From: Dyella_D sp052115385
GTDB lineage: Bacteria; Pseudomonadota; Gammaproteobacteria; Xanthomonadales; Rhodanobacteraceae
Length of the DNA: 64,000 bases
Reading direction: 5' to 3'
Assembly: GCF_052115385.1 (NCBI RefSeq)
Contig: NZ_JBFRGP010000011.1
Coordinates: 62,001-126,000, forward strand
Below, piece after piece: positions 9,089-18,131 of this stretch (positions within the stretch are counted from its first letter, which is position 1; each line of letters opens with the position of its first letter). Below the pieces are notes generated by a model. It was not told where the DNA came from and made no database searches. It was given only the letters and a program-made list of their open reading frames with translations. A program made the position numbers and the translations under genes.

Positions 9089-9119
9089 AAGAGCCTGCCT
9101 TGCGCAGGCTCTTCTCTTT
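9089..9119 (+). terminator. Intrinsic terminator after the transglutaminase-like gene
   Basis: A perfect 10-bp stem (AAGAGCCTGC / GCAGGCTCTT) with a 5-base loop begins nine bases after the stop codon and is followed by CTCTTT. The same stem lies just beyond the stop of the last permease gene on the other strand and may serve both, though the minus-strand side has no T tract. Confidence 0.8.
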
Positions 9120-9125
9120 CCCGCC

Positions 9126-10340
9126 TCAGACCGTGCGCGTCGCCACCACCGGCGGCACCGCCGCCGCGCGCAGGGCCGGGCCCAGCACCGCAAGCTGGCC
9201 CAGCAGCCACAGCACCAGCGCGCCGACCGGCAGGTACCGCAGCGGCAGGTGCGGCAGTTCGTAGAACTTCATCAGCGCGAGGTTGAGCGCGAAGGCCATC
9301 ACCATGCCCAGCGCGATGCCGCCGCTGACGATCAGGAAGTTCTCGGTCTGGAAGTAGCGCAGGATGTCGCCGCGCGTCGCGCCGATCGCGCGGCGGATAC
9401 CGATCTGCTTGCGCCGCTGCTGCACCCAGAAACTGGCCAGGCCAACGATGCCCAGCGCGGTGACCAGCAACAGGGCGACGATCACACCGACCAGCATGAA
9501 GGCCATGATGCGGTCCTGCTGGAAGAATTGGCCGCGCAGGTCGCTGATGGTCTGCGAGCCTTCCTGGTCGAGCACCGCGTCCGGCGCGAGCTTGGCCACC
9601 AGCGCGCGCGCATCGCGCAGCACGCGGCCGATGTCCGCGGGCGCGGCCTTGATCAGGTAGCTGCCGGACAGATTCGGCCCTGGCTGCGCCGGCACGAAGG
9701 CTGCCCAGCCCGGCGCGCCGCGGCCGGCCCAGCTCGGCGCCGGCGTCACCAGGTGATCGACGATGCCCACCACCCGGTATGACCACTTGTCCACCCAGAA
9801 GCTCTTGCCCAGCGGATCGGCGCCCGGCCACAGGTGTTCGGCCAGTTCGCGCGCCATCAGCACCGGCGCGGAGCTGGGAAATACGCCGGTGAACGGCTGG
9901 TAGTCGTCCGCCTGCAGGGCACGCCCCGCCACCAGCTTCATGCCCATCGCCTCGGCGCTGCCCGGACCGCCCAGGTACAGCTCGATCACGCCGCTGAACT
10001 GCTTGCCTTCCGGATCGGTGGTGATGCCCACCCGGCCGCGCTGCTCGCCGAACGGAATCGAGTTGAGCAGGCTGGCCGACTGCACGCCGGGAATGGTGCG
10101 CAGGCCGGCGAGCATGCGCGCATTGACGTCGTTGGCCTGTTTTTCGTCGTAGCCGCTCATCTGCAGAGTGGCCAGCGAAGCTTCGTCGACGCCGCTGTTC
10201 ACCCGCATCGCGTCCATCCGGTTGGCGATCAGGAAGCAGGCGTTGCACAGCACCGCGCAGGCCAGTGCGATCTCCAGCGCGATCAACAGCGCCGCGAGAC
10301 GGTGCTTGCGCAGCGCGGCCAGGATGGGTTGGATCTCCAT
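9126..10340 (-). CDS. ABC export permease, B type, copy 4
   Basis: A 404-residue FtsX/MacB-type permease with no ATPase domain. One membrane segment follows the start (about 17-40), a periplasmic domain spans about 45-275, and three more segments fill the C-terminal third. The coupling loop reads IGIRRAIGATRGDI. It ends PPVVATRTV, a tail shared by all four B copies. The start is the ATG at 10340 because the other B proteins begin at the equivalent residue (PILxxLRxH) and GAGGT is correctly spaced. A GTG two codons upstream is possible. It begins 7 bases after the A-type gene of its pair. It is closest to copy B3. Confidence 0.92.
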   Translation of the reverse strand: MEIQPILAALRKHRLAALLIALEIALACAVLCNACFLIANRMDAMRVNSGVDEASLATLQMSGYDEKQANDVNARMLAGLRTIPGVQSASLLNSIPFGEQRGRVGITTDPEGKQFSGVIELYLGGPGSAEAMGMKLVAGRALQADDYQPFTGVFPSSAPVLMARELAEHLWPGADPLGKSFWVDKWSYRVVGIVDHLVTPAPSWAGRGAPGWAAFVPAQPGPNLSGSYLIKAAPADIGRVLRDARALVAKLAPDAVLDQEGSQTISDLRGQFFQQDRIMAFMLVGVIVALLLVTALGIVGLASFWVQQRRKQIGIRRAIGATRGDILRYFQTENFLIVSGGIALGMVMAFALNLALMKFYELPHLPLRYLPVGALVLWLLGQLAVLGPALRAAAVPPVVATRTV

Positions 10341-10347
10341 GCGCACC

Positions 10348-11670
10348 TCAGAGCGTCTTCAATTGGAGGCCAGGCGTCACCCGGCTCGCCCGCAGCGCCG
10401 GCACGAAGCCGGCCAGCAGGCTGGTGGCGATCGCCAGCACGAAGGTCAGCGCGAACATGCGCGCGTCCAGATGCACCATGTCGGCGAACGCCACCGGCTG
10501 CCGCCGCACCAGGCTCAGGCCCAGCAAGGTCAGCAGCAGGCCGCCGAGACCGCCGATCAGGCCGATCATCCCGGCCTCGACCAGGCACTGGCAGAAGATC
10601 GCGCCGCGGCTGGCGCCCAGCGCGCGGCGCACGCCGATCTCGCCGCCGCGGCGCAGGAACTTGGCCAGCAGCAGGCCGATGGTGTTGAACAGGCAGATCG
10701 CCAGGAAGCCGAACGCCAGCCACGCCTGCAGGCGCACGTCGCTGGGCACCACGCCCTGGTAATCCAGCCACTGGACCAGATTGCGCAGCCGCGTGTTCTC
10801 AGGGCGGGCGACGCGTCCCAGCGTCTTCTGCTGCGCCGCATAGCCGTCGAGAAAGCGCTTGTACGCCGCGGCCTTGGCGGGGCTGTCCAACTGCACCCAC
10901 AGCGCCAGCCACACGCAGGGCGCGTTCTGCAGGTGCCCCGGCGACGGCGGCAGCTTCCAGCAGCTGTACTGGTAGAAGTTGCCGTCGTTGATCTCCAACG
11001 CGCTGCTGAACGGGGTGAGCAGGTCCTGCGGCTTGCCGTAGTAGTCCGCCGTCTTGCCGCCGGAGAAGCGCCCGCCGGCGATGTTGTAGAAGCGCGGTGA
11101 CGGCCGCCACGGCGCCAGCACGCCGACGATGCGCACATCGGTGTCGCGCAGGCGCAGCGTGCGCCCGACGCTGTTGGCGCCGCCGAACAGCTTGTCGTTG
11201 AGGTCGGCGGAGATGATCGCCACCCGCGCACGCGCCGCGTCGTCTTCCGCGCGCCAGGGGCCGCCGTAGCGGAACGGTACGTCGAACATGGCGAAGAAAT
11301 CCGCGGTGGTCGACAGCATCGGCAGCATCAGCGGCGGCAGGGTGGTGTCGGGCGCGCGCAGTTTCACCGGGCTGTCCACGATGATCGCCTGCCGGTCGGC
11401 CTGGTGGGCGCTCCACAGGTCCATCGCCGACTGGTAGGTCATCACGTCCATCGGCTCGTTGTGCTTTTCCGGCAGCGGGTTGTCGTCGACCTGCGCGTAG
11501 AACAGCTTGTCGCTGCGTCCCGGCAGCGGATCGCCGGAGAGCAGTTGCATCACCGTCAGCGTGGTCATGCTGGCGCCGATGCCGACGGCGATCGCCAGCA
11601 CCATCAGCGCAGTCAGCACCTTGTTGCGCTTGAGGCTGCGCAGGGCAAGATCGAGGTAGTAAGCGAACAT
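10348..11670 (-). CDS. ABC export permease, A type, copy 4
   Basis: A 440-residue MacB/FtsX-type permease. N-terminal membrane segment about 16-40, a long MacB-like periplasmic domain (about 45-305), then three C-terminal segments around the coupling motif IGVRRALGASRGAI. The periplasmic domain holds the motif ADFFAMFDVPFRYG and two Cys spaced by 14 residues (SC...PCVW) that recur in all four A copies. Start ATG 11670 has CAGGAGA upstream. It is most like copy A3: both have NKVLTALMV and TTLTV near the start. In the array it presumably forms a heterodimer with the B-type permease next to it and shares the single ATPase. Confidence 0.93.
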   Translation of the reverse strand: MFAYYLDLALRSLKRNKVLTALMVLAIAVGIGASMTTLTVMQLLSGDPLPGRSDKLFYAQVDDNPLPEKHNEPMDVMTYQSAMDLWSAHQADRQAIIVDSPVKLRAPDTTLPPLMLPMLSTTADFFAMFDVPFRYGGPWRAEDDAARARVAIISADLNDKLFGGANSVGRTLRLRDTDVRIVGVLAPWRPSPRFYNIAGGRFSGGKTADYYGKPQDLLTPFSSALEINDGNFYQYSCWKLPPSPGHLQNAPCVWLALWVQLDSPAKAAAYKRFLDGYAAQQKTLGRVARPENTRLRNLVQWLDYQGVVPSDVRLQAWLAFGFLAICLFNTIGLLLAKFLRRGGEIGVRRALGASRGAIFCQCLVEAGMIGLIGGLGGLLLTLLGLSLVRRQPVAFADMVHLDARMFALTFVLAIATSLLAGFVPALRASRVTPGLQLKTL

Positions 11671-11689
11671 CCGTTTCTCCTGGAAAAGC

Positions 11690-12913
11690 TCAGACCGACC
11701 GCGTCGCCACCACCGGCGGCACCGCCGCCGCGCGCAGCGCCGGGCCCAGCACCGCGGCCTGTCCGATCAGCCACAGCGCCAGCGCGCCGACCGGGAAATA
11801 GATCGCCGGCAGCCGCGGCAATTCGTAATGCACCATCAGGAACAGATTGATGCCATAGGCCAGCACCATGCCCAGCACGATGCCGATCGTGGCGAGCAGG
11901 AAGTTCTCGGTCTGGAAGTAGCGCAGGATGTGCCCGCGCGTGGCGCCGAGTGCGCGGCGCACGCCGATCTGGCGCCGGCGCTGCGCCACCCAGAAGCTGC
12001 CCAGGCCGACGATGCCCAGCGCGGTGACCACCAGCAGCGCCACGCACACGCCGATCAGCAGCCCGGTCATGGCGCGGTCGCTGTCGAAGAAGCTGCGGCG
12101 CGCCTCGTCCCAGGTGCGCTTCTGCCAGAAGATGCGATGCGGATTGTTCTTCTTCAGCGCTTCCAGCGCGGCGGCCAGCACGCGCGTACGCTGCTCCGGT
12201 GCGGTGCGGATCAGGTATTGGTTACTCTCCACCTGCATCGGCATCATCATGCTGTACTGCGCTTCGGCATCGTTCCAGATCGACGGGCGCACCAGGTACT
12301 TCACCACGCCGACCACCTGCAGCGGCACCTGCGAACCGATCCACAGCGTCTTGCCCAGCGCCGACTCGCCCGGATACAGGCGCTGCGCCATCGCCTCGGT
12401 GATCACCGTCACGTGCGGCAGGCCTTCGAACTTGCCTTCCTTGAACGCCTTGGAGGCTTCCTTGACGGTGACGTAGTCGGCCGGCTGCAGCAGGCGGCCG
12501 GCGATCAGCTGCACGCCCATGGTCTGGGCGATGTCCTCGCCGAAGTAATTGGTGGCGTTGAGCGTGGTCTTGTTCTGCTTGGGATCGAGCTTGATGCCGT
12601 TGTTGCTGGACGAGCGGCCGAACGGTATCTGGTTGACCGAGGACACATGAGTCACGCCGGGGATGGCGCGCAGTGCGGCGAGGTCCGTCAGCGTGCGGGC
12701 GTGCTCGTCGGGCTTGGCGCCGATGTCGGCCAGGGCGACCTGGATCAACTCGTGCTCCGCCACGCCGCTGGGCATGTTGATGCGCTCGATGCGCTGGGTC
12801 ACCAGGAATACCGCGTTGCACACGATGGCGCAGGTCAGCGCGATCTCCAGCACCACCAGCAAGGCGGTGGTCTTGTGCCGGCGCAGGGTCGACAGAATGG
12901 GTCGGATGGCCAT
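11690..12913 (-). CDS. ABC export permease, B type, copy 3
   Basis: A 407-residue permease with the same four-segment FtsX layout as the other B copies. It opens MAIRPILSTLRRHK, has a single Cys in the first membrane helix (IVCNAVF), a coupling loop IGVRRALGATRGHI, and ends PPVVATRSV. The periplasmic part (about 45-275) differs strongly from the B1/B2 pair but aligns by eye with B4. There is no ATP-binding motif. The 9-base gap to the preceding A3 gene and 19-base gap to A4 show a compact operon. Confidence 0.93.
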   Translation of the reverse strand: MAIRPILSTLRRHKTTALLVVLEIALTCAIVCNAVFLVTQRIERINMPSGVAEHELIQVALADIGAKPDEHARTLTDLAALRAIPGVTHVSSVNQIPFGRSSSNNGIKLDPKQNKTTLNATNYFGEDIAQTMGVQLIAGRLLQPADYVTVKEASKAFKEGKFEGLPHVTVITEAMAQRLYPGESALGKTLWIGSQVPLQVVGVVKYLVRPSIWNDAEAQYSMMMPMQVESNQYLIRTAPEQRTRVLAAALEALKKNNPHRIFWQKRTWDEARRSFFDSDRAMTGLLIGVCVALLVVTALGIVGLGSFWVAQRRRQIGVRRALGATRGHILRYFQTENFLLATIGIVLGMVLAYGINLFLMVHYELPRLPAIYFPVGALALWLIGQAAVLGPALRAAAVPPVVATRSV

Positions 12914-12922
12914 GGCGTCTCC

Positions 12923-14230
12923 TTACTGACTCTTCAGTTGCAGGGCAGGCGCGACCTGGCAGGCGCGCAGTGCGGGCAGCAGGCCCGCCGCGACGCTGGA
13001 GCCGACCGCGAGCGCGAAGGTGGCGCCGAGCATGGCCAGGTCCAGCCGGGCCAGCGAGGCGTAGTCGGCCGGCTGCTGGCGCACCAGCCACAGGCCGAGG
13101 AAGGCCAGCACCAGTCCGCACACGCCGCCGGCCAGGCCGACGACGCCGGCTTCGATCAGCAGCTGCTTGAAGATCTCGCGCTTGGACGCGCCCAGCGCGC
13201 GGCGCACGCCCAGCTCGCCGGCGCGGCGCAGGAACTTGGCCAGCATCAGGCCGACCGTGTTGACCAGGCACACGACCAGGAAGCCGATCGCCAGCCAGCT
13301 CTGCAGGCGCACGTCGCTGGGCACCACTTTCTCCTGGTCCAGCCATTCCATGACGTTGCGCAGGCGCACGTTCACCGGGCGCTGGAAGCGGCCCAGGGTC
13401 TTCTGCTCGCGCGAGTAGTTCTCCAGGAAGGCCTTGTACGCCGGCGCATCGGAGGCACTGGCCAGTTCCACCCAGAACTGCATCCACACGCAGGTGGCAT
13501 TTTCCATGTGGTCGCCATCGTTGCCGCCGCCGCGGCCCCAGCAGTCAGTGCTGCCGTTGCGCGGCAAGGTGAGATCGCGCGAGGTGGACAGCGGCACGAA
13601 CACTTCTTCCGACTCGGTGTAGTTGCCCACGTTGAGGTCGTAGAAATGCGGGTTCGGGCGCCAGTCGTCGAGCACGCCGACCACGCGGAACGGCGTGTCC
13701 TTCAGGCGCACCACCTGGCCGCGGCTGTCCTTGCCGCCGAACAGTTTCTCGTTGAGCTTGCGCGTGATCACCGCCACGCGCGCCTTGCTGTCGTCGTCGG
13801 CCTCGTTCCAGCCCTGGCCGTACAGGAAGGGTGCGTCGAACATGGCAAAGAAATCCGCCGTGGTGTAACGCGAATCGCTGAAGAACGGTTCCACGTCGGC
13901 CTGCGCCGGCTGCACCGGCACGGCGCCGCCGGTCATCAGGGCCTGGCGCTTGGCGCGCTTGGCCTTGAGCAGGTTCATGCCGTCGATCCAGGTGAGCTGC
14001 TCCGGCGGCTCCTCGCCTTCGCGATAGCCGTCCATGTCCTGCGGATCGAGCTGCGGATAGAACAGCCGCGTGCTCTTGGCCGGAATCGGGTCGCCCGACA
14101 GCACGTGCAGCACGGTCAGCGTGGTCATGCAGGCGCCGATGCCCAGCGCGATGGCGACCACCATCAGCGCGGTAAGCACCTTGTTGCGCCGGAGGCTGCG
14201 CAGCGCCAGCTCCAGGTAATACGTGAACAT
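12923..14230 (-). CDS. ABC export permease, A type, copy 3
   Basis: A 435-residue permease with an N-terminal helix (about 16-40), periplasmic domain and three C-terminal helices. Conserved features are ADFFAMFDAPFLYG, two periplasmic Cys spaced by 16 residues (TDC...TCVW), and LGVRRALGASKREI in the coupling loop. It ends QLKSQ, matching the QLKSN/QLKTL ends of the other A copies. The start at 14230 gives the same MFxYYLELALRSLRRN opening as its paralogues. It groups with A4, not with A1/A2, so the array contains two subfamilies, each duplicated. Confidence 0.93.
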   Translation of the reverse strand: MFTYYLELALRSLRRNKVLTALMVVAIALGIGACMTTLTVLHVLSGDPIPAKSTRLFYPQLDPQDMDGYREGEEPPEQLTWIDGMNLLKAKRAKRQALMTGGAVPVQPAQADVEPFFSDSRYTTADFFAMFDAPFLYGQGWNEADDDSKARVAVITRKLNEKLFGGKDSRGQVVRLKDTPFRVVGVLDDWRPNPHFYDLNVGNYTESEEVFVPLSTSRDLTLPRNGSTDCWGRGGGNDGDHMENATCVWMQFWVELASASDAPAYKAFLENYSREQKTLGRFQRPVNVRLRNVMEWLDQEKVVPSDVRLQSWLAIGFLVVCLVNTVGLMLAKFLRRAGELGVRRALGASKREIFKQLLIEAGVVGLAGGVCGLVLAFLGLWLVRQQPADYASLARLDLAMLGATFALAVGSSVAAGLLPALRACQVAPALQLKSQ

Positions 14231-14270
14231 GCCCTCTCCCCTCTTCGTCCTTAAGCGAACCCGCGCGCGG

Positions 14271-15500
14271 TCACACCGAGCGCGTGGCCTCCACCGGCGA
14301 TACCTTGGACGCGCGGATCGCCGGCGCCAGTACCGCCCCTTGTCCCAGCAACAGCAGCAGCAGCACGCCGCTCAGCACGTAGTCCATCGACAGCCGGTTC
14401 ATCTCGAAGCGGGTGACCAGCCACAGGTTCATGGCGATCGCCAGCACCACGCCCACGCCCACGCCGCCGACGCTGATCAGCAGGTTCTCGGTCATGAAGT
14501 ACTGCAGGATGTCCTGCCGGGTGGCGCCGAGCGCGCGCCGCACGCCGATCTGGCGGCGGCGCTGGCCGACCCAGAAGCTGGTCAGGCCGACGATGCCCGC
14601 GGCGGTGATCGCCAGCAGCACCAGCGAGATCACGCCCATCAGCACGGCCATGCCGCGGTCGCCTTCGTAGGCGCGTGCACGCACTTCGCTGAAGCTCAGC
14701 ACGCCGTTCTCCTCGTCCAGCACACGGCGCGGGTTGACCCGGTTCAGCGCTTCCGGCGTGGCGCGCATCGCCGCGTCGAGCTGGCCGGGCCTGGCGCGCA
14801 CGATGTAGAAGCCACCGCCGGCACTGATCAGGCGCTTGGGCAGGATCACCGCGCGGTGGGCGAACTTCGAGGCCCAACGCGCCACGCTCTGCGCCTGCAG
14901 CAGATCCACCACGCCGACGATGGTGGTCTGGTTGCCGGCGACATAGATGCTCTTGCCCACGGCCTGGCCGTCGGGAAACAGCTTCTCGGCCAGCGCGCGC
15001 GTCACCATCACCGACGGCGCGGCGAGGCGGTCGCGCACGTCCATGCTGCCGATCTCGTCGCTGCGGAAGTTGCGGCCGGCGATCAGGCGCAGGCCGAGCG
15101 TGTCGACGAAGCGGTCGTCGCCGAAATAGATGGTCGAGCCGGTGATATCCGAGCGCTGCTCGGGATGCAGGCGTATCCCGTCATCCCAGCCACCGCCGCG
15201 CAGCGGATACGAGTTGCTGGGCGTGACGTCCTGCACGCCGGGAATCTGGCGCAGCGCGGCGACGTCGGCACGGGTGTTGGCGTCGATCTGCTCGATGCTG
15301 GCCTTGCCGGCCCATTCGTTGTTGACCACGTAGATGTCGGCTTCATCGATGCCGGTCGGCTCGGACAGGTGCGACACGCGCTGCTGGATGATGAACAGTG
15401 CGTTGCACACGATCGCCAACGTGAGCGCGATCTGCATCGCGATCAGCACGGTGCCCGCCTTGTGGCGGCGCAGTGCGGTGAGGATAGGTTTGATTTCCAT
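14271..15500 (-). CDS. ABC export permease, B type, copy 2
   Basis: A 409-residue FtsX-type permease. It opens MEIKPILTALRRHKAG and has IVCNALFIIQQRV in and after the first helix, a periplasmic domain (about 45-280), and a C-terminal three-helix bundle with IGVRRALGATRQDI. It ends SPVEATRSV. ATG 15500 has a GGAGGAGA site. The reading frame continues open far upstream on the same strand, across the A2 gene in another frame, but the start is fixed by the paralogues and the ribosome binding site. It is closest to B1: both share HKAGT and QIALTLAIVCNALFIIQQRV. Confidence 0.92.
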   Translation of the reverse strand: MEIKPILTALRRHKAGTVLIAMQIALTLAIVCNALFIIQQRVSHLSEPTGIDEADIYVVNNEWAGKASIEQIDANTRADVAALRQIPGVQDVTPSNSYPLRGGGWDDGIRLHPEQRSDITGSTIYFGDDRFVDTLGLRLIAGRNFRSDEIGSMDVRDRLAAPSVMVTRALAEKLFPDGQAVGKSIYVAGNQTTIVGVVDLLQAQSVARWASKFAHRAVILPKRLISAGGGFYIVRARPGQLDAAMRATPEALNRVNPRRVLDEENGVLSFSEVRARAYEGDRGMAVLMGVISLVLLAITAAGIVGLTSFWVGQRRRQIGVRRALGATRQDILQYFMTENLLISVGGVGVGVVLAIAMNLWLVTRFEMNRLSMDYVLSGVLLLLLLGQGAVLAPAIRASKVSPVEATRSV

Positions 15501-15517
15501 GGCTCTCCTCCGCGCCG

Positions 15518-16840
15518 TCAGTTGGACTTGAGCTGCCAGGCCGGCTGCACTTGCGCCGCCCGCCAGGTCGGATAGAACGCCGCCACCACCGTGGCGAATA
15601 CCGCCACCAGCAGCGACAGCGCCACCAGCGACAGATCCAGGTGCGCCAGGCGCGCGATCTTCGGCTGGAACACCAGCCCCACCCCGAACATGCCGACACC
15701 GGTGAGCAGCACGCCCAGCGCGCCGCCGGCCAGGCCGACCATGCCGGCCTCGGCCAGGAACTGCCGGTAGATGTCGCCGCGCGAGGCGCCGAGCGCGCGG
15801 CGCACGCCGATCTCGGACGAGCGCCGCATGAACTTGGCCAGCAGCAGGCCGATGGTGTTGACCAGGCAGATGGCGAAGAAACCGATCGCGATCACCAGCG
15901 AGATGCGGCTTTCCGGCGGCACCGCATGCTGGAAGTCCAACCAGTCGACGACGTCGCGCAGACGGACATTCGGCGCCCAGTCGAAGCGGCCGGCGCGGCG
16001 CATGTCCTCGGCATAGGAGGTGAGGAACTGGCGGTACGCCGCCACGTCGGCCGCGCTGTCCAGCTCCACCCAGGGGCTGATCCACACGCATTCGCCACGC
16101 AGCCAGCCCTGGCGGCCAATGCCGCGCTTGCCGTCGCTGCCGCAGTTGTTATTGCCGTAGGTTTCGATGTCGTGCTCCACCGCGTAGTGGAACGGGATGT
16201 AGACCTGCGAGGGATCGGCATAGGCATTGCCGCTGAACATGTCGAAGAAGCGCGGCTTCGGGTCCCAATCGTCGGTGACGCCGACGATGCGGTAGGCCTG
16301 GTCGTCCAGCACGAGCTCGCGGCCGACGCTGTTGGCGCCGCCGAACAGCTTCTGATTGAGCTTGCGGCCGATCACCACCACCGCGGAACGCGCATCGTCG
16401 TCGGCGGTGCTCCACGCGCCGCCGTACTGGAACGGCACGTCGAACATCGGGAAGAAGTCGGTCAGCGTGGCGTAGCCGATCGCCTTGAACGGCAGGTGGT
16501 TCTCCTGCTGCGCCATCACCGACAGGCCGACCTGGTACAGCACGGTCTGGTGCTTGGCGCGGTGGGCCTTCATCAGCGCCACCGCGTCGGTGTAGGTGAG
16601 CGCGTTCGGCGGCTCGCCCTCGTTGTTGTACTGCGGCCCGCGGTTGTCGAGCAGCGGCACGAACAGGCGCGAGGACTTCTGCGGGATCGGGTCGCCCGAC
16701 ACGGCGCGGAACACCGCGTAGGTGATCATCGACGCCGCCACGCCGAAGCCGATCGCCATCACCATCAGTGCGGTGAGCACCGGGTTCTTGCGCATGCTGC
16801 GTGCGCCGAGCCGCAGGTTGTGGGCAAACATTCCGCTCAT
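15518..16840 (-). CDS. ABC export permease, A type, copy 2
   Basis: A 440-residue permease beginning MSGMFAHNLRLGARSMRKN. Layout is one N-terminal helix, a MacB-like periplasmic domain with TDFFPMFDVPFQYG, a Cys pair spaced by 17 residues (NNNC...ECVW), then three helices with IGVRRALGASRGDI. It ends QPAWQLKSN, identical to A1. A GAGAGAG stretch precedes the ATG at 16840; the alternative ATG three codons later (MFAHN) matches the other A proteins more exactly. The frame stays open into the B1 gene upstream, but that extension is a shadow, not a fusion. Confidence 0.92.
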   Translation of the reverse strand: MSGMFAHNLRLGARSMRKNPVLTALMVMAIGFGVAASMITYAVFRAVSGDPIPQKSSRLFVPLLDNRGPQYNNEGEPPNALTYTDAVALMKAHRAKHQTVLYQVGLSVMAQQENHLPFKAIGYATLTDFFPMFDVPFQYGGAWSTADDDARSAVVVIGRKLNQKLFGGANSVGRELVLDDQAYRIVGVTDDWDPKPRFFDMFSGNAYADPSQVYIPFHYAVEHDIETYGNNNCGSDGKRGIGRQGWLRGECVWISPWVELDSAADVAAYRQFLTSYAEDMRRAGRFDWAPNVRLRDVVDWLDFQHAVPPESRISLVIAIGFFAICLVNTIGLLLAKFMRRSSEIGVRRALGASRGDIYRQFLAEAGMVGLAGGALGVLLTGVGMFGVGLVFQPKIARLAHLDLSLVALSLLVAVFATVVAAFYPTWRAAQVQPAWQLKSN

Positions 16841-16878
16841 GACTCTCTCTGCAGGGGAAGCTTCAGGGAACCGCGCGC

Positions 16879-18117
16879 TCAGACCGAGCGCGTGGCCTCC
16901 ACCGGGGGCACTTTCGCCGCGCGCATGGCCGGCGCCAGCACGGCCGCCTGGCCGAGCAGGAGCAGCGCCACCACGCCGACCACCACGTAGGCGATGGACA
17001 AGCGCGCCATCTCGAACTGCGAGACCATCCACAGGTTCATGCCGATCGCCAGGCCGATGCCGATCACCACGCCGGCCACGCCGATCATCAGGTTCTCGGT
17101 GAGGAAGTAGCCCAGGATGTCGCGCTTGGTCGCGCCCAGCGCGCGGCGCACGCCGATCTGCTTGCGCCGCTGGCCGACCCAGAAGCTGGTCAGGCCGACG
17201 ATGCCGGCGGCGGTGATGGCCAGCAGGATCACGCAGATCACCCCCATCAGGATCGCCATGCCGCGGTCGTTCTTGTAGGCGTCGCCGCGCACCTGCTCGT
17301 AGGTGCGCACGGCGCGCTCGCCGGAGATCACGCGCATGCGGTTGGTCTTCAGCAGCGTCGCCGGCGCGCTCTTGACCACATCGGCGAGCTGGCCCGGCTT
17401 GGCGCGGATCAGGTAGATCGTGTAGTTGCTGGTCAGCTGCACCGGCAACATCATCGCGTTGTCGTTGAAGTTGTCGGCCCAGGTGCCGTTCCACGGCACC
17501 TGCAGCCGCGCGACGATGCCGATGATGGTGCTGGGCGGGACGTCCTTGCCGTTGAGATAGACCTGCTTGCCCAGCGCATCGCCCTTCGGATAGAGCTTGT
17601 CGGCCAGCGCCTTGCTCACGATGATCTGCGGCGTGGACTTGATGTCCTTGGGATCGGCGCTGATCACTTCGTCGGGGGTGAAGTTGCGGCCGGCGATCAA
17701 CTGGGCGCCGTAGACCGGCAGCGCATGATCGTCGACGAAGTACAGCGTGGTCTGCGCCGCTGGCTTGCCTTCGTTCTTCGGCGCCAGGTTGACGCCGGTC
17801 GACCAGCCGCCGCCGCGCAGCGGGAACGAGTTGGTGGCGAAGGCGTCCTGCACGCCCGGGATCTGGCGCAGCGCCTGCACGTCGGCCTTGATCAGCGGGG
17901 CGGTGTCCTTGCCGTCCACCGAGACCCAGCGGTTCTGGATCGCCAGCACGTTGTTCTCGTCCATGCCGGTGGGCCGCGACAGGCGGTCCACCCGCTGCTG
18001 GATGATGAACAGCGCGTTGCACACGATCGCCAGGGTCAGCGCGATCTGCATCGCGATCAGGATGGTGCCGGCCTTGTGGCGCTTGAGGGCGGCGAGAATA
18101 GGCTTGATCTGCAGCAT
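16879..18117 (-). CDS. ABC export permease, B type, copy 1
   Basis: A 412-residue permease opening MLQIKPILAALKRHKAG, with IVCNALFIIQQRV around the first helix, a periplasmic domain of about 230 residues, and the C-terminal bundle with IGVRRALGATKRDI. It ends PPVEATRSV. The ATG at 18117 has GAGG eight bases upstream and lies 14 bases after the A1 stop. It has no ATPase motifs. With A1 it is the permease pair nearest the ATPase and adaptor genes, so it is probably the ancestral pair from which the others arose; that ordering is inference from position only. Confidence 0.92.
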   Translation of the reverse strand: MLQIKPILAALKRHKAGTILIAMQIALTLAIVCNALFIIQQRVDRLSRPTGMDENNVLAIQNRWVSVDGKDTAPLIKADVQALRQIPGVQDAFATNSFPLRGGGWSTGVNLAPKNEGKPAAQTTLYFVDDHALPVYGAQLIAGRNFTPDEVISADPKDIKSTPQIIVSKALADKLYPKGDALGKQVYLNGKDVPPSTIIGIVARLQVPWNGTWADNFNDNAMMLPVQLTSNYTIYLIRAKPGQLADVVKSAPATLLKTNRMRVISGERAVRTYEQVRGDAYKNDRGMAILMGVICVILLAITAAGIVGLTSFWVGQRRKQIGVRRALGATKRDILGYFLTENLMIGVAGVVIGIGLAIGMNLWMVSQFEMARLSIAYVVVGVVALLLLGQAAVLAPAMRAAKVPPVEATRSV

Positions 18118-18131
18118 GTTCGTCGCCTCGG